DNA of 64,000 bases from Volvariella volvacea V23 (taxonomy: Eukaryota; Basidiomycota; Agaricomycetes; Agaricales; Pluteaceae). Where the stretch lies: contig KB722736.1 in assembly GCA_000349905.1 (NCBI GenBank), positions 2,548,734 through 2,612,733 on the forward strand, written 5' to 3'. Shown here one piece after another: positions 23,947 through 36,700 of this stretch (the first letter of the stretch is position 1; the number at the start of each line of letters is the position of its first letter). The translations under genes and the position numbers were made by a program. Under the pieces are notes generated by a model. That model was not told the DNA's origin. It did not search any database and worked only from the letters and a program-made list of their open reading frames with translations.

Positions 23947-25668
23947 TCAGAGTATTAATCTAGCCCGTTGATTGGCGTCCATTTTATCCATTCTTTGCAC
24001 CAGGCGTTTACGATACCTTTCATTTTGGCAACATCCAATCGGATCTGGTTGGCATCGTTAGGAATTGCACCGATTGAGAAACAAAGAATGAGGGCTTACG
24101 GCAGTAGTCATCTGCATCCTGAATCATCCTGCAAGTGGTGTGTTGTGTCAAATTATAGATATCTTGCTCTCGGACAAAGGCGCAGTGAACGATCGTCAGC
24201 TCATCAATCGGGGAACACTGGCACTGATCCATTGTTTCTGTTGATAAACGGCTTCTAATTAACTCGACCAAAGCTGAACCGGTCAGCGACCCGCACCAGC
24301 GTAGGTTGAGTCGGCTCAACAGTGGGCAATATCCGTCTGGGCCATTCAACATCTTCAGTACCCAGTTGGGCAGCTCGCTTTCGTGTAGGTGGAGCTCTCT
24401 AAGGGACGCTAATGAAGACAGACAAGAGGATAAATCGAGGAATGGGATATCTATGTCATGCAGCTCCAGAACCTCTAGTGGCGGAGATGACTGGCGAAGG
24501 TATTGTCGAAGGTCTGCTCCCAGCCTCTCGTGAGGATAACCAAGTGGATCCAAAGAATGGCGGATGCGCAGGTGGGTGACGACTGGTGTCATGAGGAAGC
24601 TTAAAATTTGATATAGGTCGACAACGCCCACCAGGGTTAGCTTCTTCAAATGGCCGAGAATGATGGAAGACATGCTATCTGGTGGGCGTATAAGCTCGCG
24701 TTGGCGACCTGGCGGAATGATCAATGATAAACTAGAGAGAAAGGGCAACCCTTCTAGAACGTCTAGGATTCCGGAGATTGAAAGGGGCGGGAGTGGCGTT
24801 GCATTGTAGCAAGGCAATGTAAGTGAAAGATCCGTAGTAGATATAGGGAGTATTCCACGAGCTGGAAGAGCATCCCAAGTCAAGGCGGTTGACGAAAGCC
24901 TCGGAGCGTCCGGGAATGAGATGGATAGTTGGTGAGTCAGGTCTTCATCGGGGCTGATGTCTTGCCAGATTGTGATATCTAGAGCCACCAGCTTGGGAGT
25001 CGCTGTGGAGCACGAGGCAAGAACCTGGTTGACATGAACCAGGCTGCGCGCACGAAGAGTGAATTGTTTCCATTGATGGCTGCGTGATAATAAAATGCCC
25101 ATGAGGGCACCAGTTTGGGTGCTGTCAACACCAACCTCAATTGTGACTAGCAAGGAACTGGTCTGGGCCTTGCTTAACCAGAAGCGTGTGCGACCAATGG
25201 CGTTTGGGGCATCACAGTCAACGTATATATGTGACCAGACACTAGGAATAATCGCAGCCCGTCTCCAGTGAGAACAGACATGGGAGACAATCAACGGTGT
25301 AAGAGTGTAGCCTTCCTGCACACACTTGGTGAAGATAGAAGCCAAGATTTCGTGGGGCATCCGGGTAGCAAGGGTAATTGCTCCCCTACACAAGTTGATC
25401 TGTTGCTGGTGAAGACGTTTCTGATATTGTAGTCGGCGCGCCTTTTGATATAGTTCTGTGATCTGTGCGTCTATGAGCCCCATTTTTCGCTCGTGGTAGC
25501 CCAACAGGTCCATGATCTGAGTTTGGCTCACGCCGCATCGCATGCGGGCTTGCTCAGAGTCATGGAGCATACTCAGATCTACGGATAAAGGAAGTCGAAA
25601 TGTAGAAACCCCTGAAGTCAAGTGTAAGTTGCATTAAGACTGACCAGATGCTGAGCCGTACCTGGCAT
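23947..25668 (-). CDS. F-box-like protein with leucine-rich repeats
   Basis: Probable substrate adaptor of an SCF ubiquitin ligase, of a type expanded in Agaricomycetes. Exon 1 is only ATGCCAG (25662-25668); intron gtacgg...ttcag joins it to GVSTFRLPLSVDLSML. A coil (ERKMGLIDAQITELYQKARR) precedes the F-box-like segment LATRMPHEILASIFTKCVQE, LIVSHVCSHWRRAAIIPSVW and HIYVD. LRR-like strands follow (LVALDITIW, LKKLTLVGVV, LEVLELHDI, LRELHLHESELPNWVL, LSRLNLRWCGSLTG). The long exon stays open to 24020, but a well-formed 55-base intron (gtaagc, ctaac, ccag) just before that suggests a last exon ending at 23947. The C-terminus is therefore uncertain; the target is unknown. Confidence 0.8.
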
Positions 25669-25989
25669 AGTATTCGTGGGACAATTGCTGGTGCTCCACC
25701 GTTTGCGGATGGGTGCAGCCTGTTGTGTTGTGTTTGGCCACTATGTTATTCAACTGTTGGCCTTGGATGGTTGAACCAACCCTTCATATTCTCATTATCG
25801 GTGCGTACCCATTCTTAGCTGTTTAAGTGATGATTCAGAGTGGAAACTTCATCGACCCCCAAATAACCTATGGCGCTGGGTCGAGGGGAAGACTGCATAT
25901 GTTCTGGATACTGCTGAATTTATGGTGTCGCTTTTCATTATTTTGCATCTTGGACTCAACCACCCTTCTAGGTATCACTCTACATAGCT
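25669..25989. other. Divergent intergenic region
   Basis: 321 bases between the F-box gene and SSU72. I see no coding sequence and no clear motif beyond ordinary AT-rich promoter composition. Confidence 0.4.
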
Positions 25990-27065
25990 ATGGACCCACG
26001 CAGAGCTCGTGATCCCCGTCTTGCGCGTTCTGACCCTCGAATACGCGTCCAATCGGATTCTCCAGCACCCACGCCGCAACCTCAGCAACCCCAACTGCCG
26101 CAAGCGACATGGCAAGAAAACGGAGCGTCGGTGCAACCCACAGCACAGCATCCGGGTGACCCGGCACTCTCCAATCGACCGTCTTCCCCTCCACCCCAGC
26201 CAGCATATAAGCCACGCCCATTGTTTTGTGTCGTTTGTGCAAGTAATCAAGTGCGTTTTTACTAGTACCAATTGATCTTGAATATACCAAACCTGGAAGT
26301 AAACCAGAACCGGTCAATGGAAGGTCATCACGTATTGGCGTATGTATTCATCGGTCGAAGCAGAACCACGTCTTATTCGTCCGAAGCAAAGCTGGTTATC
26401 GTGTGATATCATCAGGCACTGGCTCAGCGGTTCGTCTACCAGGCCCAGCGATCGATAAGCCAAACATATATTCGTTTGGGACCCCCTACAACACGATCTA
26501 TGAAGAACTGTTCGCAAAGGATTCTAGACTGTAGGTCCAGAGAGTTGATATCACCCGCAAGTCCTCATTTGACCATTGTCAAAGCTACACTGCTAACGGG
26601 TTGTTACAAATGCTTGATCGGAATCGACGGATCAAGCTCGCACCGGAGCGGTGGCAAGACACCAAAACTATTGCTGACATTGTTATCACTTGTGAAGAGC
26701 GATGTTTTGATGCAGTCTGTGATGGTGAGGGCATTTGAATATGTTAATTGAGACCCACTGTTAAGTCGACCCACTCTAAATCTTCATTTAGATTTGATGT
26801 CACGCGGTGGCGAATTCAATCGGCCTGTTCACATCATCAACATTGAAATCAAGGACAATCACGAAGAAGCCCTAATCGCGGGTCGGGCTATGCTAGATCT
26901 GGCAGCTGCAGTGAGTGTGGCAAAATCTAGGGCGATTGCGTGCTTATGGCCTCTGCTGCACAGATTGAAGCCGCGGATGACATTGACGAACGCATAGACG
27001 AAATATTACAGGTGCAGCAGGAGAAGCACCCACATAGCTTGTTGCATGCTGTTGCATACTACTAG
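25990..27065 (+). CDS. SSU72: RNA polymerase II CTD phosphatase Ssu72
   Basis: Removes Ser5/Ser7 phosphate from the Pol II C-terminal domain as part of the cleavage and polyadenylation machinery. A disordered Arg/Pro/Gln-rich N-terminus ([18 protein letters not shown]) of about 75 residues precedes the catalytic core. [11 protein letters not shown] is joined across an intron to [11 protein letters not shown], forming the C-X5-R active loop (CASNQNRS). Then [77 protein letters not shown] (Asp general acid region), [20 protein letters not shown] and a final SLLHAVAYY, close to the usual Ssu72 end. Stop TAG is at 27063-27065. Confidence 0.92.
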
Positions 27066-27213
27066 GTAGACCCGGTGTATTTTTTGATCGAGCATGAAAT
27101 GCGGTACCGTGATGAAGGCGATCTTGAGCGGAGGGACATTGAGACCTGCTGGGCGTGGGAAGTGAAGACGCAATCTATGCACGATAATGATGGTCCCCGT
27201 ATGATTATCTTCA

Positions 27214-27219
27214 TATAAA
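27214..27219 (+). promoter_or_regulatory. TATA box of the peroxiredoxin gene
   Basis: TATAAA, 49-54 bases upstream of the start codon at 27268. Confidence 0.45.
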
Positions 27220-27267
27220 TGCGCCAGCGCTATCCTCCCCCACCAACCCGTTTCTCAACAGATAGTC

Positions 27268-28245
27268 ATGCCATCTCTCCGACTCGGAAACATTGCCCCA
27301 GACTTTGAGGCCGAAACCACTGCTGGTCCCATCAAGTTCCACGAGTGGATCGGTGACTCATGGGTGGGTAATAGCATCTGCCCCTATGCTTTGCTAATTC
27401 CGCGTCGCAGGCCGTACTCTTCTCCCATCCAGGAGACTTCACCCCAGTTTGCACCACTGAACTCGGAGAGGTCGCTCGCCGTGCACCAGATTTTGCTAAG
27501 CGGGGCGTCAAGGTGATCGGGATTTCTGCCAATGGATTGCAAGACCATCACGCTTGGGTAAAAGACATCAATGAGTACGGTAGCAAATTCGCCCCCACGG
27601 ACGTCCAATTCCCCATAGTACGTCACTTCATTTTTTGCCGACACATGCGAACTCAATGTTACATATTTAGATCGCAGACGAGGACAGGAGGATTTCTACC
27701 TTGTACGACATGCTCGATGAGCAAGACGCCACCAACCGAGATGCCAAAGGCCTCCCGTTCACGGTATGTACACTTCAAGGCCATAGACTCCTTTGACTAA
27801 TCAATTAATAGATTCGCACTGTTTTCATCATCGACCCTAAAAAAGTGATTCGCTTGACGATTTCCTACCCCGCGTCGACGGGGCGCAATTTTGATGAGAT
27901 CATCCGGTAAGCATTTGTTTTACCGTATCTAATTACCGCACTCACACCATTGCAGTGTCATTGATTGTAGGTTTTGTTTCTCCAATCATATTGAAAGCCA
28001 TCCCCTGATAGCAGGTGATCGCCAGCCTTGCAAATTGGTGATAAACACAGGGTTACTACTCCCGTCAACTGGAAAAAGGGTGACGACGTTATCGTCCATC
28101 CCACCGTCAGCAACGAGGAAGCCAAGACGCTGTTCCCTGAATTCACGATCCATAAGGTAACGTCAAATCACTCGACCCGAACTCAGAAACTCATGCAGCT
28201 ATAAAGCCATACCTGAGGACCACACCCCTCAAAACTGATGACTAG
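27268..28245 (+). CDS. 1-Cys peroxiredoxin (Prx6/Prx1 type)
   Basis: Thiol peroxidase reducing H2O2 and lipid hydroperoxides. The start gives [20 protein letters not shown] and [11 protein letters not shown], joined to [20 protein letters not shown] with the peroxidatic Cys in the PVCTTE motif. [74 protein letters not shown], the Prx6-type [19 protein letters not shown] and a last exon [12 protein letters not shown] complete the protein, about 225 residues. No resolving Cys is seen in the C-terminal arm, consistent with 1-Cys. No mitochondrial leader precedes the start. Confidence 0.92.
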
Positions 28246-28467
28246 CTTGCACTGGTGATGTGATTGGGCACTGTGTTGTATTACTTATTTCTGTGAATCG
28301 ATATATTTGCGAATGAATTTATAACAATGGCCGCTACCGCCTGTAGTCTGCGTGCACGGAATAAATGTGATTGTAAATGAGATCTGTGTATTATCAGATA
28401 AGATTGGAATATTGCACAGACCAAACAAACACTATACGCGCGTCGCGAATGCTCCTCTCACTTGACC

Positions 28468-29441
28468 ATGGCTAGCGCAGACGGCGGCGCCTACAGGCAG
28501 GTTCGCCATCAACTCCCCAGACCACGGGCCTAATTGTCTCTTAGTTATTCACTCACAGTCTTCTCCCCAAGCGGGAAACTCGTTCAGATCGAGCATGCAC
28601 TTGCCGCCGTAGCACAAGGCACCACCAGTCTCGGAATCAAAGGTCAATAGCTTTGGATCGTACGCCCACGGCATGCTGATACGCAGATTCAGCATCAAAT
28701 GGCATCGTAATTGCGACAGAGAAGAAATCATCCTCTATTCTCATCGACGATTCGATGCTTGACAAGGTTGCAATCATCTGCCCCAATATTGGCATCGTGT
28801 ATTCGGGGATGGGGCCGGACTTTAGAGTTCTCGTCGCAAAGGCTAGAAAGACAGCACAAGCCTATTGGAAGGTATATGGCGAATATCCACCAACGCGTGT
28901 ATTAACACAGGAAATTGCAACGGTGATGCAACAAGCAACCCAATCTGGGTACGAACATTTCCTATGCGAAGTCAGCTTTGTCACGCTAACTAATTACTTG
29001 CTAACAGAGGAGTTAGACCCTATGGAGTATCATTGCTCGTCGCAGGCTGGGATATCAATCGAGGACCAACACTGTATCAGGTTGATCCGTCCGGTTCATT
29101 TTGGGCGTGGAAAGCGAGTGCCATTGGAAAGAATATGGTAAACGCCAAAACCTTCCTGGAGAAGCGGTATGTTCTCCGTACCCTCCGGAATTCGTTGCAC
29201 CTGACCCTATGCCAGATATAACGACGATATCAGTTTGGAAGATGCCATTCATACTGCTCTTCTGACGCTAAAGGAAGGGTTTGAGGGCCAGATGACGGAG
29301 AAAACGATCGAAATTGGTGTTGTCACAGTGCCAAGTCCCGAGGAATTGGAGGGGGTTCAAGTTGCATCAGAGACCGGTCGCCCTAAACCCACCTTCAGGA
29401 AGCTAACGGAAGAGGAGGTGCGAGATTATTTGGCTTTGTAA
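28468..29441 (+). CDS. PRE8: 20S proteasome subunit alpha-2
   Basis: Structural alpha-ring subunit of the proteasome core. The start at 28468 gives MASADGGAY, then an intron with an apparent GC donor (28497-28544, AG|gcaggt...cttag) gives [20 protein letters not shown], the universal alpha-subunit N-terminal helix signature. Then [120 protein letters not shown] and [20 protein letters not shown]. The acidic end is [10 protein letters not shown]. No catalytic Thr, as expected for alpha subunits. A GT donor three bases downstream would break the frame. Confidence 0.93.
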
Positions 29442-29887
29442 CTACTAGCAAGGTGTGGCATGGTCGTGTTGATCAGATGTGTAAAGCGACCCTGGCCATG
29501 ACCACACCTGATACAGATACTCTCAATTCATCACATACGTGTTTTTTTTACCCAATTGAAATAGATTAATGTATCGCAAAACTGTCCCCCTTCAGCGACC
29601 ACGTTGGACGGCAAACAAAGAGAAAGGGTTGTTGACCGGAACTCATGATCTAGGATCTTTGCCAAATACTCCTGCCACCAAAAGGGAAACTCTGTTTCTT
29701 GTCTTGCTCAGCGAACGCTCAGATCGTTGATGGCGTGCAAAACAGTCCCGCTTGTGTGCAAAAAAGGCTGCGCACATGAACTATATGACAAAATGATCAA
29801 AAAATACATGGCCCGAAGGGACACATAAGTAGGTTAGTGAGAATCGCTGCAGCACCACAGAGTCATCCCAGTATCCAGTCCATCAAA
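29442..29887. other. Intergenic, promoter of the short Zn2Cys6 gene
   Basis: 446 bases with no recognisable gene. Contains a few CGG triplets (for example near 29634) but no palindrome like the one at 13151. Confidence 0.4.
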
Positions 29888-30918
29888 ATGCAGACCTATC
29901 CACGCCGTGTACCCATTGCTTGCCTTGAGTGTCGTCGTCAAAAAGTCAAGGTCGGTGGCGATAACCTCATCCCTCCTCACCGATTAACCCGCATTTCATT
30001 ACTCAGTGTCAACATATGAACGAGGACGAGGTTTGCGTCCGGTGCAAAGCTAAGAGCCTGGATTGCAAATACGTTCCAGTATCCAAGGATGATGTGGAGG
30101 GCCAACCATCTCCAACAAGTGCTCCCGCTCAACAACTTCCTTATTCATTGCCGGGTCCGCATCAGTTTATGCCAGCCCCCCGACCAGAGGAGCTACCCAC
30201 CGGTCAATGGGTATCTACGGGCGGAGAGCCCGACCCTCCTTTCCCATATCAAATCGATGACAGTGGAAGTCGTACGGAGCAAGGTTATGCAGACTACGAT
30301 GTAGTGCAGCGTCACCCTCATCCCCAAGACAACATCCCTACGTCAAACTTCGCTTACCGTATCGAACCTAATCACTCCCTTCAGTACACCGATTCCACTC
30401 TCCCCCAAATACAGCCGGCGGCAGGACCAGGATCAAATTACGGACGTGTGCAAAGCCTGCAAGTGGACACCTCACAACGTGTGGCCTCACTTCCCAGCAC
30501 CCCTGTGCCCACAAGCGTGCCTGCAGTCGACTCACATCATCAGTATGAACACCGACAGGCCATACATTTACACATTCCTATTGTCCAAGGACCATCCACT
30601 CCATCATACCCATATCATACCGGGGCAGCTCTATATCCAGAGGTGCTTGATGTTCCACAGCGCAGCCCAATTCGCACACCGGACTCTCAGCAAGGAAGTC
30701 CACAGAACAGCGAACTAACGCACTACCATGGCAATTTTCAGTTAGAGAGCTCGTGGGGAGGTGCTGCTGGGTTGCATTCGCATGACCGAGTTCCTCGCAG
30801 TACTGATGGTACACCTTACTACGAGCCCTACTCCACTTCTGGATCGCTACCGTATAGTCTCTCTAATGGAAGTATGCTGGAACACACTGAGAGCATTAGG
30901 TACGGATTGAACGAGTGA
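29888..30918 (+). CDS. Short Zn(II)2Cys6 transcription factor without regulatory domain
   Basis: Two exons. Exon 1 (MQTYPRRVPIACLECRRQKVK) and exon 2 starting CQHMNEDEVCVRCKAKSLDC together form a perfect six-Cys binuclear zinc cluster; the intron is gtcggt...ctcag. After the cluster the remaining 270 or so residues are low-complexity, rich in Pro, Ser, Gln, His and Tyr, with no sign of the fungal-specific middle regulatory domain. The whole protein is about 325 residues, short for the family but of a kind common in Agaricomycetes. Target genes unknown. Confidence 0.85.
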
Positions 30919-31056
30919 TACCTATTTCTGCATCTCCCCCCGCTTTATACTTTGTTGCTTCCTATAGGTAGTCATTTCTAATTCGAAACTGCATAATCAT
31001 TTTGACAAGAGATACAAAGTGCAAGGTGAATGAAAGCAAACGAGGACCATGAGCTA

Positions 31057-33401
31057 TTACAGTGGCCAATCCAATTTCTCCCCGAAATTCCAATGAATAG
31101 CTTTGACTGATGTGTACTCCTCGAGTGCATAGCTACCGAGCTCACGGCCTGGGCAAAGATCGGTTTCAACCCTAGATCGTAGACAGGTGACTTACCGATT
31201 CCAGACTGCTTTTTGCCTCCAAATGGGACGTTGTTATTGAGGAGATTGTATTGGTTTACCCAAACCTAGTTAAAATGAGCTGGCATGCAAGTCATTTGTG
31301 AGTGCTTTGCTTACTGTGCCAGCCTCGAGTGAGGATGAGACGCGCATGCATTGGTTGGCATCGCCTAATGATCACGAATGACACACTTATCCATGTTGGC
31401 AGGGGAAAGCGTACTAGAGTGTAGACCCGCGCCTAATCCATAGCTAGTTTCATTGGCCAATGCTATCGCCTCCTCTTCTGTTGAGAATTTCCCAACCGCG
31501 AGGACAGGTCCAAATATCTGGCATAATTTTGAGATGCTCGGCTGAAGCCTAACTTAGGGTATTTCTGCTTACCTCCTCTTTGACCTATACAACACCGTGT
31601 CAGCACACGGACTCTCAATATGCAGCTAACTCACTATCTTCATGTCAGGGCGAATGTCCGTAAAGACTAGGGAGTGTGTTACACTAGTCAGTCATGCACT
31701 GCGGCTTAAGCTACTTACTTGTAGGATCAATGAAGTACCCCGGGCCTGATCTCTTTGTCCCACCAAGAATTGCTTTTGCGCCATCCGCCTTTCCTGATTC
31801 GATGTAATTCCAGACTCTTTCATACTGTCCTTTACTAACCTAGGGAGAGAGTAAGTGCCGCACCCTACCTCGAATGGGTCAATACCTCCATACCACGGGA
31901 CCTCCTGCTGTGCTCGAGTCCAATCCGTTCCCGATGACTTGCTGTTTCACCTTAGCCACCAGAATATCGATGAACTTATCATAGATATTGTCTTGCACAT
32001 ATAACCTAGAACCAGCAGTACAATCTTGACCCGTGTTATAGCATATCCCAAGAGCTGCCCAGTTGGCGGCTGTAAAAATGATCTTGTAAGTCCATGGACA
32101 GTAGATGGCGTTGCCCTTAGTTTCACCTTGATCTAAATCTGCCGATTCAAAGATAAGATGGGGCGATTTACCACCAAGTTCGAGCGAAACCTTCAAGCTA
32201 TGTCAGTTGCCTGATTACGAAATTCACCAGGGAGATCCCAACCTTCTTCAAGTTGCTCTTAGCAGCTGCTTCCATTATTTTTCTCCCAGTGATAGTCGAC
32301 CCCGTGAATGCGACCTTGTCGACATCTGGATGGGCTGCTAAGGCAGCTCCACCTACGGGGCCAAGAGAAGGTACAGTGTTGACAACTCCTGGAGGAAATC
32401 TGAATGCCATCAACAGGAATAAATCTAGCACGTCCAAGGGGAATACCTACCCGGCTTCTTTGATTAGCTCAGAAAGTCTCTGTTTCCCATGCTTGTAAGG
32501 AGCAATGACGCGGAAATGAAAGTTGACTGTACCAGTGCTGTGAGGGGAGTGAGTTCTGAGGGCTTCATGACGATGGTACATCCCACAGCAAGTGCAGGAG
32601 CAACCTTCCATGCCCTGATGACAATTGTTCACCTGCAGCCGGTGGCCAGACCAAGAAGGATACCAACCACATATTAATGGGATAATTCCAAGGGATTCTT
32701 ATGGAAAGTCAATGACCCGCTGGAGTCTATAAATCAAGGCTCTTACATCTGTCCACAGACGCCAATTGGGTCATGGCGAGTAAAAGCAAGCTTCGTTTTG
32801 TTGTCAACTTCGATCGTTTGCCCCAGAATTTTGTCTGCCCATCCGGCGTAATAACGCAAGCATTGCACACTATCTCCAATGTCAAAATCTCTGTTGAATG
32901 GGATTAGACTCAGCTAAACCTTTCAAGATCAATGTAAAGTCACCTCGCGATCCTGACAGGCTTGCCGTTATTCAATGTCTCGAGCTCAGCCAACTCCTGG
33001 GCATCGCGTTCTATCAAATCTGCAAGTTTATTGATGAGTCGGGATCTCTCAAATCCAGTCACATTTTTGCCCCATGTAGTATTGAACGCCTTTCTGGCTG
33101 CTGCCACGGCTATATCAATATCCTTTGGAGACGCTGGAAGAAATATTATTGAACTTCATTCGTACGACACTCCGAGGTGACACACCAGCTACGACAGAGC
33201 ACAGGACTTCTTCAGTTGCAGGGTTAATGGCTCTGGATATAAGTTGATCAAGTAAATCCCGTCAAGATAACTGGAATGCACGCACTGGATGACTTCTTGA
33301 GAGTTCGAAGATGGCACAAACTCATTGTTGATGAACAACCCTGTAGGCACAGTAAGTTTCTTGCCCAGGGCCGGTACGTCTATTACAGCAGATCGGGCCA
33401 T
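31057..33401 (-). CDS. NAD(P)-dependent aldehyde dehydrogenase
   Basis: Oxidises aldehydes to acids. The start at 33401 gives [20 protein letters not shown] and [19 protein letters not shown]. Later exons read [20 protein letters not shown] (intron gttggt...atcag inside the MW codons), [52 protein letters not shown] (Rossmann GSTxxG), [20 protein letters not shown] (catalytic Glu) and [20 protein letters not shown] (catalytic Cys). The C-terminus is [20 protein letters not shown], then FGEKLDWPL with TAA at 31057-31059. At least a dozen small introns. No targeting signal is obvious, so it is probably cytosolic. Overall it fits fungal ALDH of about 500 residues; the physiological aldehyde is unknown. 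Confidence 0.88.
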
Positions 33402-33724
33402 GATAAGAGAGCGAGCAAGTTGAGAGACAATGCCCTGGACTCCCATAACCATGGGATAATATACCAAAACGTCTAAGCTCGATGCTTTAAGCAAACACAA
33501 GTCAGCAGACTTGAATAACAAGTCAGACCTGATGTGACGTCAAGAGCTATGGAGATCAAATCGCCAAAATCCTAAGGTACAGCGAGTGCTAGCACAAGTG
33601 CCAAACAGAATCGTGGTATAATACAATACATCAAATGCACCAATGGCATGGCAGCATGATATCCTCGTCTATGGTAGGTCCTACCAAAGTCCGTGTGCAT
33701 GACTTTGCTTTGTGCGCAGAGGTT
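33402..33724. other. Intergenic between tandem minus-strand genes
   Basis: 323 bases holding the ALDH promoter and the 3' flank of the ATPase gene. No gene or clear motif seen. Confidence 0.4.
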
Positions 33725-36700
33725 TTATGGCTCGGCCCTACGAATGACTGGTGTCCATCGGCGGAGCAGAGGTCTGCGAATAATCTTCCAAATCTCACAC
33801 CAAACGATGAACACAACGGTCATTCCGACGACGAGTCCCCATTCCCACCCAATTCCACTTTGATAGAAGACACGGGTATTGAAGCCAGGGATATATATAG
33901 CTGAAGAGTTGTCAGTCTAGAGCTATAGTCCAAGACAAAGAAAAACTCACGCAAAACCACACTAATCATACCAAGGAAGACGGACCACAGAAGGAGCTGA
34001 TTCGCCCAGATGTCTTTGTAGAAGGGACGACCGGGTGTGAGGGCGAACAGGGAGCGGTCGAATGACTTCAACTCCAGGGCGTAGAGTAGAATTTGGAAGA
34101 TCAGCGTGGCGAATACAGTGGAACGCCCGCGGAAAACGACGCTGCAAGCGTCTGTGGCCTCCCGGTTACACCTTTGGCCAAGCTGGCCCTCGTTATATCC
34201 GTATACAACAATGACGAACTAGGGAGCACTTAATAAATGGAGATAATACATACGAACGTGCGACTTACATTCAGCAGACATGTCGCACCCATGACAAAGC
34301 CATACGAAAAAGTGTCGATGATCACTGGCCAGGTAAAGACGCCGTCCTTGACTGAATGAGGTGGTCGCTGCATCAAATCGGAGGTCGCAGCTTCCATACC
34401 AAGTCCAAAGGCAGGTGGCGAACTCGTCAACTAAGTGTCAATGTCAATTCTGGAAAAACGTTGGATTGAATCGTCATGACGTACCATATTGACCCAGAGG
34501 ACACCCAGAGGACTCAAGGGGAAAACACTAGAGTTATCCGCGTCAATGAAGCTTAACCCAACGATTAGAAGGAGCACTTCCGCCACGTTTGTAGTGAGGA
34601 GGTGCAAGATAAAGCGTTGGATATTAGTGAATAGTCGTCGACCCTCACTGACCGCAACTCGGATGGAATCAAAATTACTATTCAAGCAATTAGTAGAAAG
34701 CTCGAGGTTATTATTAGACTGGCTTACTCGTCAGTTAAGACTAGATCAGATGCGTCCTTCGCAACATCTGAACCAGCCATGCCCATTGCGATACCAACAG
34801 GAGCAAGCTTCAAGGCTGGCGAGTCATTAACACCATCCCCAGACATGGACATGTGCTTCCCGCGGCGTTTCCCTGCATGAATCATGCGCACTGGGTGGGA
34901 AGTGAGTGAGGGCACTCAGAATCTCGATAAGCAGTATGTAGATACCTTTGGTTTCTGGGGCACAACGGGCGATGACTAGAGGCAACTCTGGCAGCGCATC
35001 AATCTCAGCATCCGTGAGCTTATCAAACTCTGTTGCCTGTCATATTGGGTGAGTTATGTACAGGTCTTGAGATGGGCAAATGGACAAACAGTCATCACCG
35101 CACTCTTCGGTGCGTTTGGTGAGATGATTTCAACAGCTTCTGCAATCGCACGGGCAGTTGTAATATGATCCCCAGTTAACCTAAAAACAAGCAAGCGAGG
35201 ACCCTTAGTAAATAGGAAATCGGAATAATAGAAACACGCTCACATGTGAACGACAATGCCAGCTTCCTTGCAAGCTCTAACTGCCCCAAGTGTTTCTGGT
35301 CGAGGAGGATCAAAGATACCTGCCAGGGCCAAGAATGTAAAACCTCGCTCTGCCTCTTCACGGGTGATCCCATCAGTCTCGTTCGCAGCCATAAAACGAT
35401 GTCCAGTTCCAATCACCCGGAGTCCTTGGGAAGCAAGCTCCTCTGCTTTGACCAGAAACATATTTCTGATGGCCTCGGTCAGAGGTGCTGTGACGGTGGG
35501 TGCATTAAGTGGATCCGGAATGTATGAAATAGATGAAGTCAGAATACGTTCTACCTAGAACTACATGAGCTTCCATTGATAGAGCATTATACGACTTCAA
35601 CTTACAGCTCCCTTGATGAAAGAAACCGCGAGATTTGTGCCCTCGCTATCCACATAGATGGTGGTCATGCGCTTCAGCTCGCTAGAAAACGGAAATTCTG
35701 TCTTGAGTTCGAATCGCTTAGGTTTGGATGGCTCCTTTTTCTCGTCGTCAAAAACAATTCTCTCCCGTTCACCTTGCGGGTTGATCCGGAAAGGTCGTCT
35801 AGAGTTTTCTGCGGGTTCGGAATCAAAAGTAAGAGAAGGCCGACCAAGTCCTAGCTTGTGGGCGAATACTTGTAGAGCAACTTCGGTGGGATCTCCTGTA
35901 GACTTCCAGTCCCCCTTAAGGTTGCGACGAATTCTACAAAGAATCAGCGCAAGGAGTTGATTGCGTATACATAAACTCACGTAGCCACATTACACAGTGA
36001 TATGCTGCGGACAGCCTGGGCTAGGCCTTCACCGAAATGACCAACCTCAAGCTCTGACCCATCTGCTTTACGAACGATCCCACTCGGCTGTAAAGCATCT
36101 TGAGTAACCTCAGCGGTATACTCAGCATCATTATGGGGGTCAGCAGCAAGCCAGAACTTGCGTACGGACATTTTCCCTGTAACATTATAGATACACCTTT
36201 GGGAGGGTTACAGGTATGGAAACTTACCGAGGGTGAGCGTTCCCGTCTTGTCACTACAAATATCGGTGACGCCACCAAGATTCTCAAGGGCATCGAGTTT
36301 ACGGACGATCACATGTTCTTTTGCCATCTTTCGTGTACCAACAGCCATAGTAAGTGTTAGTACAGCGATAAGAGATTCGGGGATGATAGCGATGGCGGTA
36401 GCGATGGCGTAGAGGACGACTTCTTCGTGGATATGCCAGCGCGCCACGGAGAAGACGATAATGGCAAGAATTATTGCACATCCAAACAGAAGGTAGGCGA
36501 GCTTTGATAGCTTGATTTGTAGGGGCGTGCCAGTACGCAGACCCCTATGGACAAGCGAATAAGTCGCTCTTGAGCATACATAACAATAATTTACTTACAA
36601 GATGGTCATTAATTTTTCATAGGCACGTTTGTAGAAGGGACGCTCGTCAGGGCCATCCTGTGCAGCGCCTTTCTTCTTTGAACCTATAGCCTCTGCAATT

